NCBI RefSeq assembly: GCF_000003815.2
Contig: NC_049986.1
Location: 16,357,172 to 16,421,171, forward strand
Source: Branchiostoma floridae
Lineage: Eukaryota; Chordata; Leptocardii; Amphioxiformes; Branchiostomatidae
Length of the DNA stretch: 64,000 bases
Direction of reading: 5' to 3'
The translations under genes were made by a program, and so were the position numbers. A model generated the notes under the pieces. That model saw only the letters and a program-made list of their open reading frames with translations, had not been told where the DNA came from and ran no database searches. This document shows, one piece after another, positions 35,515 to 49,200 of this stretch (within the stretch, counting starts at the first letter, position 1; the number at the start of each line of letters is the position of its first letter).

Positions 35515-35650
35515 CTCTAAGGACATGTAGAACCCGCCAGGGAGACTACAGATCTCTTCAGTGTCACTGACGAAGGATAGTGGATTCTATCCGAAACGTC
35601 TGACCGTTTCAAAACCATATCCAGTTGCTTGAGTAACTATTTTTGGCGTA
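35515..35650 (+). repeat. dispersed repeat (CAGTTGCTTGAGTAACT family), fullest copy
   Basis: CAGTGTCACTGACGAAGGAT, GTGGATTCTATCCGAAACGT, CTGACCGTTTC and CCAGTTGCTTGAGTAACT in order. Related fragments at 30325 (-), 41060, 62764 (-) and 63400. Confidence 0.8.
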
Positions 35651-35976
35651 CATGAAAAGCACATTTAGATTCTAAGACCATCAGGGAAGATCTTACAATT
35701 ACTACAGCAATCAATTAGATAGCGCTCAATGTAAACCACTCTGATAACAAGGACAGTTACACACTTTTTCCCAAGCAGATCTATCTATGCACTAACACAA
35801 TATCCAGTCAGACTCCCGCGATATGTTGGGAATTTTTTTCTCATAGAAACTGCCTTGCCATCAGCATTGGACATTAGATCTGCTGCAAGATTGATATAAA
35901 AGCTAACATCTGGAAATCGATTTTTCATTGAAGACTACATTTCAGGCTATAATGGCTTCCTAATTCACGTGTATGT

Positions 35977-36307
35977 TAGCCTGGTTACCATGCGGGCAGT
36001 AATTCGCTCTTATGTTCGCTTCTGCTACCCGTTAGAACAGCACAAAAGCGACTGTAAATAGTGTATGATAAATGTCAGAGCTAGAAGCGACTGTGTATAG
36101 TGTATGATGAATGTCAGAGCTAGAAGCGACTGTATATAGTGTATGATGAATGTCAGAGCTAGAAGCGACTGTGTATAGTGTATGATAAATGTCAGAGCTA
36201 GCGACTGTATATAACGTTAGTGTATGATAAATGTCAGAGAGAGAAGCGACTCTAAATAGCGTACAATTACGCTGGTGCAAGCTACTTTCCGGATGGTACC
36301 CAGGCTA
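35977..36307. mobile_element. TIR element with TAGCCT ends carrying a 39-bp tandem repeat
   Basis: Starts TAGCCTGGTTACCATGCGG and ends CCGGATGGTACCCAGGCTA. Inside, from 36047 to about 36266, a 39-bp unit (AGCGACTGTATATAGTGTAT...GTCAGAGCTAGA) is repeated about five times. Because 39 is a multiple of 3, a repetitive 82-codon minus frame exists, which I do not consider coding. No target duplication is visible. The ends resemble those of 15658, 23930 and 47303. Confidence 0.75.
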
Positions 36308-36999
36308 TACTGTAATTTATCTTGGTTCAATCTGGATTCTAAACACGTCAAAATGACTCAATAACTCTGGAGTCCGCTTTTAGTCCACTGACCTTGAAAG
36401 CAAACCTGTACAATCCGATTGGATGCGTATGACGTCAATTGAAGCCTTCATTCAATACGCAGACAGACAAGATTAATGATATTTGCTTTTTAAATGCTTG
36501 ATAAAATATTGCAGGACAGATGTGCGTATCATATTCAGATTTATTTCATGTCACTGTGAGTCATGTTGTATTCGTGTTTAATTTATTTGGAATATGAGGA
36601 ATTTGCGTCTTTTCCTCTACATTTTCACGCACTGAAAAGAAAAAAAACGTTAACTTTACATGTAAAGCCACCACCTTACACAGCTGAAAATAGAAAGAGC
36701 AATTTTTAAACATTACGATTCGCTCCGTTGCAAAATAATATCATAGTTTTTTTTCTATTATAGTTATTATTTTTTCTGATATTATAGTTATTATCTGATG
36801 CATCTTCTTCTATTCATAGACACCCGCATTTCCACCCAAACTCCGATGTATACCTATTAGCGTTACGGGTTATAGACAGGAAGTAATATCGATCACTATA
36901 GTTTCCATGGCAAACAGTATGAAACAAAAGCATTTATCGACGTGAAAACATCTCATGATATCAGACTCTTTACAGTCATCTATCAAGATCTCTCAATAG

Positions 37000-37283
37000 A
37001 GACGGAGGCGCCATAGACTTTCTGCGACTCATAAACCGTTGTTCTGTCCTCAACGTGACCTAAAAAAAACAGTGCTAATTCCTCGACAATTTGGGTAAGT
37101 CCATTTTTTATGTTGGCAAGTACAGTTTAGTTTTAACTTGTTAAGCTTTCAAGGTACGTAATATATTATGAGCTTTTTTTTGCAGGCATAAAGAAAAGCG
37201 CGTTGGACCCCCACACCACGAACTCTTTGATCAGGCACGCGCACGTCGGGCAGCCGGATTTGTAGTCTGCTGGAGTTGTGAAG
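37000..37283 (+). promoter_or_regulatory. probable 5'UTR exons of the DUF547 gene
   Basis: A leader exon probably ends at 37094 (TTTGG|GTAAGT) and a second exon begins at 37186 after TTTTTTTGCAG, running into the ATG at 37284. The start of transcription is not defined. Inferred from splice consensus only. Confidence 0.5.
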
Positions 37284-40200
37284 ATGGCAGCTGAGATCAG
37301 GGTGTTGAATGAAGCACGGCCCGCTGGAGACGTCTCTCGCGACTTACAGCGACTCATGAACAGGTAAACTTTCAGTTGTAACAACAGTCTAACTCGGTAG
37401 CTATAGCTTGATACAGTTTAGAGTGGAAAACACCGTAAACTAGGCAGAAATTCCGTCACTCTGACGACTAGTAGTAAGTAACTGTTACCGGTTGGAACGA
37501 GTGCTAAGGGCGGGCCCGATGAAAATTTAACCCGACTCCCTCCTTTAATACATTACTCTACTGTTTGTTCTTGTACAGTGATGTCAAGCAGACTTAGGAG
37601 ATAGGATTCTTCACACAGTCACGAAAAATCGGAACTGTGTCTGCGTTTTTTTCGCGGAATTTGCGGAAGTGTCCCGTGATTTTTTTGGTGGTCCGACAAG
37701 CATGTCATAATCGATCGGTCGGGGTCATCAGAGGTCACCAAACTTAAACGCACCGTAATGTTTTGACAACTCAGTCTTGGAATTCCGTATGGTATCCTTA
37801 ACACAGAACGTTGCAAACATTGGACATGGGAGTGCCCGTTCCCACCTAACGCTATGCCATGTGGCGGCAAGCTATGTATGGTTTTAAGGGCTTGTTCATT
37901 AAGTTTCATTAGAGGTCTGGGTAGTTAGTGAAAAATTACAGTTTTTCAGACTATGCCTGTATAAAAGTTATGAATTCGGAAAAAAATTCATTCCAACTAA
38001 AAGTTCATGACCAACCCTTTGCTTTGATTGAAGGAAAATCCATCGCCAGCTGTATATCATGCAGAATAGCTTTTGCGCAGTCCCTTATACTACTGTTTGT
38101 TTGCCCAACTTGAGTGTGATGAATTGTTGGTGGTGTAATATTTCTTTCCCCCATGGTTTTACACCTGGAGATTGGAGTGCACTACAGCTGCCAATGGCTG
38201 CAGGGTATCATAAATAAGCTTTATGTGAAGTACTTTGATCTTTTTGTATGTTGAGACTAGAGTTCCACAACCTCATACCTCATGCCAGATGATTTTAATC
38301 TTTTTGAGTGAGTGACATACAATAAGTTTTCATAAATTATGCAAATAGTTCCCTAATTTTCATAAATATTATTAGTTGATCATTTTCTCTATGAAAATAA
38401 GTTGCTAACACATGAGGTTCAAAGTATGACTATGAGAGTCTTATCAAGGAAGGTTATTGTAGCATTTCCTCATTTATTATTTTTGTCAGTCCCAGATTGT
38501 TGTTATCTGCTTTACAGTGTATACAAATAAACTTTGATGAGTGGATCTCTATGATAACTGGTTGGATGCTTAATTTAGGTATTATTCGCAGCAATGTATT
38601 GCTAATGATGATGATAATTGCCAATACTCTTGTTGTTTAAAAAAAAGACTGAAGTGTCACCATGTAACAAGACCTAAAGGCCACTTCAATGTTTGGGAGC
38701 AAATCACTTGAACTTGAAAATCTTGACACCAGTCCTTACTTGTAAATGATCTCTCTCACATGTCATGCATTCTGAGTATGATATGAATGTTTCCCGCCAA
38801 GCCACTAGACCATAAAAGATTTACTAGTAAATGTAAATTATTAACCACATACTCTGCATAGCTGCATGGTATTCTATTTTCTTATCAGGACTCATTAGTA
38901 TGCCTGATGGCTTTTAGTTTTACCTTTGCAAATGTGGCAAAAACCTAATAATGAAAATATGTTAGACTCTAGAGCAGTGCAATGTTATACCAGGTTGCTT
39001 TAATCACTTTCCATTTTACTGATGACACTTCAATCAGCTGTTTCTGTTGTTAGAACTAGTCTACATCTAATGCCCACGGGGCTAAGTAACCTTTTTATCC
39101 TCATCGTATTTTGATGTATTGAGGAACCGGCAGTCAGTCTTTGACAGACGCACATTCCTAGAAGTCATAATGCATTCAATACTGTGTGTGGTTTACAGAA
39201 CTGCAGCTACATGTATAGAAAAGATATAGAGCAGAAACCTTACTCCTCTGATCTCAAAGTACCAATCATCTTAGAGACTCGTAATTCCTTTTTTATGTTC
39301 AATAAGATAAAGAATATGCAGTTTACAAAGTGGTAACTTGATAGTGTAGTAGTATGTTGACTGGAACTGTAAGTGCCTTGCATATGTATATATATATACA
39401 GAGTACTTAGCACTTAGCAAGTTCAACTAGAATTCATATTTCATTTGACTAGAAAACACCCAAATGGACCTCTAGTATGTCAAGCAGGTGTCAAGTCAAT
39501 CACTTTCATCTCTTCATTTTGTTGAGAGATTTTACCTTCATATATATGGGCCAAAAAGGGGATTTAGCACAACAAGTTGTCCATTACCTAAGCATTAGTG
39601 TGAGGCACATTTATCCTTCAAAGAAATCATATATCAAGGGATGTTTTCAAGATAAAGGTACAATATTTGGTAATGTCTGTCATTAAGTTTATTGCTAATT
39701 CAATTGATTGAAGTTGTAAAACCTCAAGCCTTTCATTCAGCTTGAAAAATAATCTAAGAAAATGGAATGTCGGCTAGACATGAATTTCCAGGATTTGCAC
39801 GACCTGTTAGTCCTAGTCTGTCAGTTAGACGTCTTCAGAGGCAGAAGCTGGTTGATTGATATGGTGTTATTTTGAACACTACAAAGACAGCATGTTCTAG
39901 ATGGCCTACTTCATATTGAGTGGCAACAGCCTTTGTGCAATAAATAGTATAGACAACTATAGATTTATTATAACAGTGTAGCCACCAATTGTAGCCCATT
40001 TCCTCTCCTCTAAAATAGATCAGTTTCTCGAACTTTCTCCTCTAAAATTGATTTGTGAGATCCAGACATAGACGTTACTAAGAAACAACATTAGAGGCTG
40101 TGTAATAAGATCTTTTGGGAAGGACAAAGCTGTCATAAACACATTTAGACACCTCACCCTTTTATAATGGCCATTTCCCCATGTGTTATCTAGTTATCTA

Positions 40201-43200
40201 AATTGCCCACAATTCAATTTAGAAAACTATCTCTTGCTTCCCTATGGTAATGAATTGAAAGGAAAGTAGTTTTGTGTGGGCTGAAAGACAACTGCAAAAT
40301 TCCCTTCCTTTCTTTTGATTCTGCTTTAAGAAGATTGTGCTTAGGATTGATTCATTTATAGGTTGATAGAATTTCATACAGGCACAAGAAGTCTTAGGAT
40401 AGCTTTGTCCAAAACTACATTGTACAATGTACCTGCAATCTGTTCAAACCACAAAATAACAAAATAACATGTACCACAAAGGATCAAGTATCCACATTGA
40501 CACATACATTAATGAATCATAAGCATAAAGCCGCAGTGGTACTTAAATCCGATGAAGCAATTAGGATATGCTAATAAATATAAGAAGTGCCACTATTTTA
40601 TCGCCCTTGAGTGCTCACTTCAATTAGACAAACTGTTGTTGACAGAATGATGAAAGGGTAGTTATACATGTAAGCTCCATGTATCGGCGAGTGTGTTCCA
40701 TTACTTTGAACCAGACAGATTGCATTCAGCATAGCTATCCATTCTTGAGGTGGTACAGATATAGCCGAAATCAAAGTTGAGTTAGATATATAGCAGTAAT
40801 CATGGTATCGTGCTGTGGGAAGCCATCACAGCTGTGTGATATATCTGTACTGTGGACTGGAGACTTAGAGTAGTCATAGACTACACAGCAGTAGATTCAT
40901 GACTGCCGTAGAGTTAGTTTTTGCCTGGAGGTCATATAACCTTCTTGGTTGTTAAGGATGCCATCAATCCGTTATACGTTAGGAGACATCCAAAGTAATG
41001 CATTTTCAGACAGTAAGTGTACTTTTACGTCAATAAAGCTAGACATCCAGGTAATAAGATATGCCAAAAAGCAGTTACTCAAGCAAAATCATATCCATTT
41101 TGCTTGAGTAACTGTGTTTTGGCATATTAAAGTGTGGTTTTGTTAGAAGAAACAACAGCATATGCAGAAACTTCATACCATATCTAAGAAGTTGAACCCT
41201 GCATCAGTAATGTAGATTAAGAAAATTATCATAGACAATAAACATAGCTGTTTCACATGTAAATTCACTCATTTTATTCTTGTGCACTATTATCATCAAT
41301 TAGGGTTCACTCCCAATTAGCCAATGGGCACAAATTTGGAATAAACTTTATTATCAACCATCATCAACCATCATCCTTCTGACGCCTTATCGATTATTTT
41401 GATTATCAACCATACATTGTGTTTGTTATATGCATACTAGATGATACATGTATGTCATTTTTAGAAGAAAACACTGACAGTGTGGAGTGATTGCTATTTA
41501 GATACACTGTATGTTGTAATCATTATAATGCAGAACATGTACAATTATTGTCCGACATTTTGCTCAAGTGCAGAAATTGTGAATTATGGCTACATTCCAG
41601 CCCAACTGTAAAGTTGGTGAAAGATAAACTCCCTGTGTAGCTATGGATCACTTTGTACCATATGTGCTAGCCTATTTGTTATAATTTGTCAGTCTTTCCC
41701 AAACTATTGGAAGTACAAGAAGAAGGCTCAAGCAACTAAAGCAGCTGGTTTTAGAACCACCAGTGCAGGGACTCCAGCAGCAGTATAATCAAACAATGGA
41801 TAGTGAGTGCTAATCTAAGAACAGAAAAGTAAGAAATCTTAAGTCAGTCACCACAATCAAAAGTCCTAGAAATTCTCTAGCTTATGACAGTTGGTACATA
41901 TGAATTATGATATGTTATGTGATATTTACGTAAATTTTACTGTGAAATTTAATGTCTAAGGCTAAAATTCTTAAACTAAGTTCAAGATCTACATGTATCA
42001 CTTAATTTTCTTAATTCTGACAGCTTTCTATTGGAACTCACAAAAACATCCTGATTCAATTCATCAATATGTCCATACAGCCTGTCCTCTCTAATAGAAA
42101 AAGATATCTTCTGATACACATATTTTTATGACAGGTTACCTGAAATTTCCCTTGAATATTTTTGACATGACTGCGAATAAAAGAGAAGATAGTCAGACAG
42201 AAACTTAGTGTATTGCTTAGACCATCAGACTCTGTAGTGATCAAAACAGGACCTAGACCAAAAATCACTTTACTTCTGAACTAATTTGGTACTGATGATC
42301 AGAAAAGAAAATTGCAGTAAACAGATTGAGCATAATGACAGAGAAAAACTCCCCCTGAAATTATCCATCTTCTTTGATGAGCTTTTTTGTAGATTGCCAT
42401 CTGATCCATCAAAGCATCTGAACAGGTATAATTTCTGCCTACGCTTTGCTGGATGATGCGACTAAAGAGCATATGTGAAATTGTAATTGCTGTTACTGCG
42501 GCTTGAAAACATCAGGGGCTGTCATTTTAGGCATTTTTTTAATGCATGCCTACTGTTAAGGGCTCAAAATACTAACTGTATTATTATGAAGGATAGTTTA
42601 GGTAGTATTGGATCTGTGCAGGTATTTCTAATGTCTATCTTCACCGGCCCTGTTCAAGGATTTCGTGGTTGAACACTTTATACTGATTGTTACCTCCTGT
42701 GCTATGCTGCATAATGAATTTACAACGTTTCTGCAATACCATGAAACTGCATGGAATCTGATTTTCTATTCTAACTGCTCTGACGAAGGTAATTTTTCAT
42801 GTTTTCTGTACCAGTATAGAGAAAAACTATGTTGAACCTATTTCAAACCCTGCTGTTGAAATAGTCAGCATTGGAAAACTACATGTATTGCAGGCTTTTT
42901 TTACTTACTACATTGTGTAAATGTGTTTTGTCCATTTCTCAGTTCAATCCCATGCCAGGGTATTTTTCAAGGTTATGTTGAACTAAATGTACTGCCCTTG
43001 TGTATTACCTAAACAAGTAAGCCTCACTGGGTATTGTATGGATAAGGCTAAGTGCTTCTGTATGTTCTTTAAAGCCAATCCCTCTAAAATCACTCTAAAA
43101 GTGTCGCTTGTCATTCAAGACTTTGCAGCTAAAAGCTTTTAACAGTTACACTTAATAGGCCCGGTGCCTTATACATTCTCACTATCTATATATATGGCAG

Positions 43201-46200
43201 TTCCACACACTGGTTGTGCTTAGGTTTGACGTATACTGTTAGAGTGTGACGAGAATGTAATCCAGTCTGTTTGCTGTAGGCTAGATTTGCTGTGAAACTG
43301 ATGGTAGCTGATGTGGTGTAATGGGACATGTGCTTTGGATGACCGCCCGAGGGCAAAGTCTTTCTAATGGTGCAAGAGATATACTGGTGGATAAATGATG
43401 GCATGGATGGATGGGTGGAGGAATGGAAGGGAGAATGTTGATAAAAAGAGCTAGAAGTCTTCATTGCCATATTTTCAGTACCATGGACAGACATTTTCAG
43501 TACCATGGACAGACATTTTCAGTACCACAGACATTTTCAGTACCATGGACAGACATTTCAGTACCATGGACAAACGTTTTCAGTACCACGGACCAATGTT
43601 TTTAGTAAGATGGACAAACATTTTCAGTTCCAGAGATATGCATTTTCTGTACTATGAACAAACATTTTCAGCACGATGGAAAAACATTTTCATTTCTATA
43701 GATATGCATTTTCAGTACCATGGACAGACATTTCAGTGCAATCATAGACATTTCAGTACCATGGACAGACATTTTCAGTACCATGGACAGACATTTTCAG
43801 TACCGTGACAGACATTTTCAGTACCGTGACAGACATTTTCAGTACCATGGACAGACATTTTCAGTACCACGGACAGACATTTTCAGCACCATGGACAGAC
43901 ATTTTCAGCACCATGGACAGACATTTCAGTACCGTGACAGACATTTTCAGTACCGTGACAGACATTTTCAGTACCGTGGATAGACATTTTCAGTATCACA
44001 GACAGACATTTTCAGCACCATGGACAGACATTTTCAGCACCATGGACAGGCATTTTCAGTACCATAGATAGACATCTAAGTCCCAAGGACAGACATTTTA
44101 AGTACCACGGACGGACATTTTCCGTTCATGGATATGCATTTTTAGTACCATGGACAAACATTTTCAGTTCCATGACATTCACAATATCATGGACAGACAT
44201 TCTCAGCTTTACAGTTCTATGAACATATACATGAATGTACACATGAGCAAAAGAGGGAGTTAAAAAAAATTATCATTACTTCCACGTCCTATCACAAACT
44301 GTCTTGTTGAGTCAGGATGAAGGCTTTACTTGCATCTCACAGAGATTAGTGATATCACGTAGGGTTTTGACTTGGATGAGCAACATTGTATACCTATCAC
44401 ATGTCATAATCTCTGTTGCTGAATAGCATGAAAGCCAAATTTCACCACACTCCGGTGAACAGCGTACAGGGTTGTGATTGTTTTGCACAATTTCATCCTG
44501 ACAGTATCTCATGTCATGATTCTTCCTGTAAAAAAGTGTAAGCCGACCCCTCAGGAGATCAGCCATCAAGTCTCGGAATTACCCTCACTGGATGTGCTCA
44601 TATCTGACAAATGTAGGCTGGAGATTAATATGTGATTTTGACATCCTGGTAGATGACATATGTTGGACAACTTTTGCATTTGAATTAGATGTAGCCTCTG
44701 TGACCTGTGTTTGATACTACGAGGTAGTATAGGACTAACCAGACTAAGATGGATGGATTAAAAATCATGAGCAACTGTTGTTACTTTATAGGATAGGGAA
44801 AGGTTCCATCAAGTTAGAGGTGTGGTGTATGGCTCTCTGGAGGAGGCCCACTCAGCCCCAACAATGACATTTTGTCCAACAGAGGCTAGTTAGATGAAAA
44901 GAAGCTGAAAGATGATGGCAGTCCTCTACATGAGTTTATATCTACCACACAGAGCAACTACAGCCTGCGACGTCTGAAACAACCCACCCCCTCTTTCAGT
45001 AGGACGAATAGGCACGCCCAGTCTTTTATGCCCCGTGCACTGAAACTCTACTCAAAGAGCTGTACAGTATAGTAGATTTTATAATGTATGTGCTATCTTA
45101 ATTTTATTGAAAATTGTATTTTAAGTGATTTTAATCCTACCTGTGTATTATCTTGCATTATACGGTCTTAATGTGCAGCGCCCTTGTGGCACTGTTAGAT
45201 CCCGGATGGGGTGAATCGTCCTTTTTGGGGGTCCTTACCCAAAGTTACCCCAAATGCTCGGGTAACTTTGAGTAAGAGGGCAGACCCCATTGTTCTCTCC
45301 TAGCCTGATTATGCACGTTTGGGGTGAAACTTGGTGTGTTTACTTTGCAACAGAACACAAAGGAAAAGTCACCCTTTCTAACCCATGCAATTATAACACC
45401 TTAGCCCTGAAGTGTGAAGACGGCACAACTGTACCAATAACTCTCAGTCAACAGTCTGACTTAGCTTTTGCTTTAAATCTCGGAAATCTAGTCTGTTTAG
45501 TGTTTTCCATTCTTTACTCCCTAATAAAGCCAGCCATTTCTAACCTGAATGGTGTCTAATACACATCAGTGTCTGGCACTGTCTGCCCCACTCTAAGGTC
45601 ATGAACAAAGACGGTGTGGGATATTCACTTCTAGGTCTATTGTTTCAACCTTGTCTGCCAAGTGAACAACAAAGCTTTAACACAAAGCCAAAAAAAAACT
45701 CAAAGAAAATTCCCAGGGAAAGCTATCATACAACAACTATTTTAACCTCAGTTGTAACATGTTTTAACATCTGAACAAGGGGGTTAATTGCCGAATATCC
45801 ACACATACATCTTGTACAGCAAGAGAGTGTTTCACATGTTCTTGTGACAGCCCTTTTCACCCATAATTACTCTTCTATGACCTAGGTGTGAATTTCATTT
45901 TCACCCCCAACATCTGCATAGAAACAATGCCAAGTCAGGTCACACTTTTTCACCCCTTTTTACTCTTTGGGTCCAGGTAAAACGGGGTAAGGACCCCCAA
46001 AAAGGACGATTCACCCCATCCGGGATCTAACAGTGTGGGCCAACAGATTTCATGTGCCTGTTTGTACAGTGCACGTGCAAGTTGGACTCAAATAAAACTG
46101 AACTGAACTGAAAGTTAATGACCAGGGTTGATATGTTGACTATATGCACACTGAAGTAACCTTTCTGTTACCAGCTCTTGTTTGGTTGAGTAGTTGACAG

Positions 46201-49200
46201 AAAGAGGATTAAATTGATGATGTTCGTTGATCGGAAGTCGATGAGGACCTTGACTTCAACTTCGCTTCAGTTGCCCTTGTGAGTTCGGGCGTGTGACTTA
46301 TCAGTCCAATCTTTGCATGGAAGCACCGCAGACGTTGTTTTGGGGGTTTTGAGGGTTAAATCAAAAGAAAAGAAATTCCTACTATGTGAAGTCCCTACAT
46401 GTGTATCTCTTGTGATGTGTACAAGTCTCATCCAACTTGATCATGTGTAATTCAGTCTATTTAGAATTGAAAGTTGTGCCCTTTTTCTTCCAGGATGAAA
46501 GGAGAGCACATGGTGGCAGGTGGGCGTGGAGTTGACTATGAGGCTCTGCGTGACAGCCAGCTGTTTAAGGACTATCTGTGGAGGACCCTGGAGCTGAGGT
46601 CTGTGGACCTGTCCACCCTGCAAGATGCCGGGGAGAAAAAAGCTTTCTTCATCAGTATCCTTCAGTAATTCCTGGTGTTTTCAATTTATATCTATGTTCA
46701 TCGCTTTTGGGGTGACAACTGTAACGTGAACTTATCATTACGGATAAGAAATAATTTGTCTTGGTGACAATAACAAATAATTTGTTCACCGTGAACATTT
46801 AGTTCAGAGTTAACAAGTTAAATTTTCTCAGACCTTGAAAGTTTGGTACCAAGAAGACAAAGTGAATTAAGCTTGAAAGTTACAGGTAATGGTGAAAATA
46901 GTGAAGTGTTTCCAGTCCCCAACATGGAAGCCTCATTACAGTTAGTGCTGGATTTGGTTCTAGCGATACTATATTGGCTGAAGCCTGCTGACTAATGGAA
47001 CTACATGCTATTACATCTACCTCATGGCATGTTACTGTTCGCAGGCAATTTGGGAAATGTAACAATCAAGTCTGCAGACATTGCGACTGTGTTATACATG
47101 GATCAGGGTAGCGAACAATCCATCATGTAGGGAACATTCTCTAGATTCAGACTCAAGATATATAGACTCAGAAAGCTGCCTGATGTGATATCCACTGTTC
47201 ATGTGGCGCGCAGTGTGGCAGATTACATTCCACAATCGGTCAATGCCCCTGGTCAGACCTAGATTTGTAGCTCCTGACAACAAGCATGAAGAGCTGTTAG
47301 TATAGCCTCCATAGCAGGCTCTCTGGGGCTTTTTTGGCTCATAATACACTTTTGCTGGCCATTTCTTTTTGTGCTGCATCACTGATTGCCAGCCTTCGCT
47401 GATCTATTGGCCTCTAGATCAGCTAAGGCTAGCAATTAGCAACCCAGTACAAAAAGAAATGGCCAGCAAAAGTGTATTATATGAGCCAAAAAAAAAGGCC
47501 CTAGAGAGCCTGCTATGGATGCTATGTTAGTAGGTAGATGTACTAAAACTAAAAGCGTGTGCAAGCCCATGTATACACATTTCATATATGCGCCATCTGC
47601 CACATCTTGGCAGTTTTAATAAACTTTCCTTATGTTTCAGGCTATCAAATAGTCAGACCCAAGGCAGACAACCTTGAATCATAACTACCAGGCTGCTGCC
47701 GTGCATATAATTGAGGAGCTAGGAGAGTGATACAAATTGGCCACACAGGAAGAGTTGTCTAGCAAAGCCTCTATGTAGTACTGATGCATCAAAACCCTGG
47801 CTGCCTTCTACAATGTTCACTTGCATGTTTTGATATCATCTGCGTGCTTTTTCTGGCTGTGAAAATACTGTCAACCATTTGAGCATACATAATGTACATA
47901 GTTTGTAGTATTTTAAATCATATATATACTGTATGCAACAAAATTTAGACTACAAATAATTGTAATAAGTGACTTCTCAATTTGTTCTTCTTGCATGAGG
48001 TAATAAAATTGGGAACGGGTTTTCTGCACGTTAAAAATCTGCGCGCGCGTTAAAAATCTGCACGTTAAAGAATTAAGTTGTGCATGGAGAAATTCTTCGG
48101 CAGAAAAATGTGACCCCATTATATGATTTTCCATCTGTTGCCTGAATTTTGGGTTTGAAAAGCCCCTAATTTTTAGGTCCCTTGGGAATAGGTTGATTTG
48201 CATATCCAGAAGATTTCAAAATCATTTGAATTTGACACAAATACATGGAAAAATTATTAATGTGAGGCTTTGTATTGTTAAATATAACTGCTTGAGGCTT
48301 TTCTCCATTCTAAAAGCTTCATTTCATCTTTTCTCAAGGAGATTGTTTCACATGCAAATGTCAACCTTTGTTGCGCGTTAAAACTTAACATTTAAAAATC
48401 ACTTTAAAACTCCTGGAATATTTACAGAAAGGGATATTGTTCTCTAGAATGCAACAATATGATACTTGTGTTATCTTCTTCAAGCTTTTAAGTTTAAAAC
48501 TGCAAAAAAGTTTTCAAATTCCCAGGGAATCAGCTAATTTGCATATTTTAACGCGAAGGTTTTTAACGCGCAGGTTTTAACATGCAAATTTTAATGCACA
48601 CTGGCACAAAACCCCAACCCAATAAAATTGATAGAATTCTGTTTTGGGAAAGTATCAGGATCTGAATTTACTTGAAAGTTAATTTTTTTTCTTTCTCAAT
48701 CAGAACAACTGGTCTTAACATTGAATTTTTTCTCAGTTTGGTGTATTTTTCAAGTTTCTTATCAACAATTGTAATCTTTATGTTTTTAAGTGTCACTACA
48801 ATTTTAGAATTTCTCTCAAGACTCATTGATACAACCATTCAGGCCTACATGTTTTGTATCTGTATGCTAAAATGATTCAAAGTTAAAACCATGTCAGACT
48901 TGAAGTCCTTAACCAAAGGAACTCCCCAGATATCTACAATGCTCTAAACATCCATGGCCTGGTGCAGTGTAAACAGCTGCCTTCCTCTGTACTGGATGTG
49001 CGACAGTTCTGGAAAACCACAGCCTACACCATCGGGGGGCTCGTCTTCTCATTAGATGACATTGAACATGGGATCCTTAGAGGTAACCCCTTAGTGTGAC
49101 ATCTAACTGCCATTCTTCAAACAATGTTTATTCGTTTGTTGTTTGTATAAAGGTACAGGTAAAACCACCTTAAGACCCAACTCACCAGTGTTGTATACCA

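Noticed and set aside
36032-36280. 82-codon repetitive minus frame
   Set aside because: Open only because the 39-bp unit is a multiple of three; no start context, splice sites or family.
43464-44071. Repetitive plus-strand frames
   Set aside because: Translations of the 22-bp minisatellite, shifting phase with every unit.
45290-45559. 89-codon frame inside the CACTA-like element
   Set aside because: No transposase similarity; probably chance.
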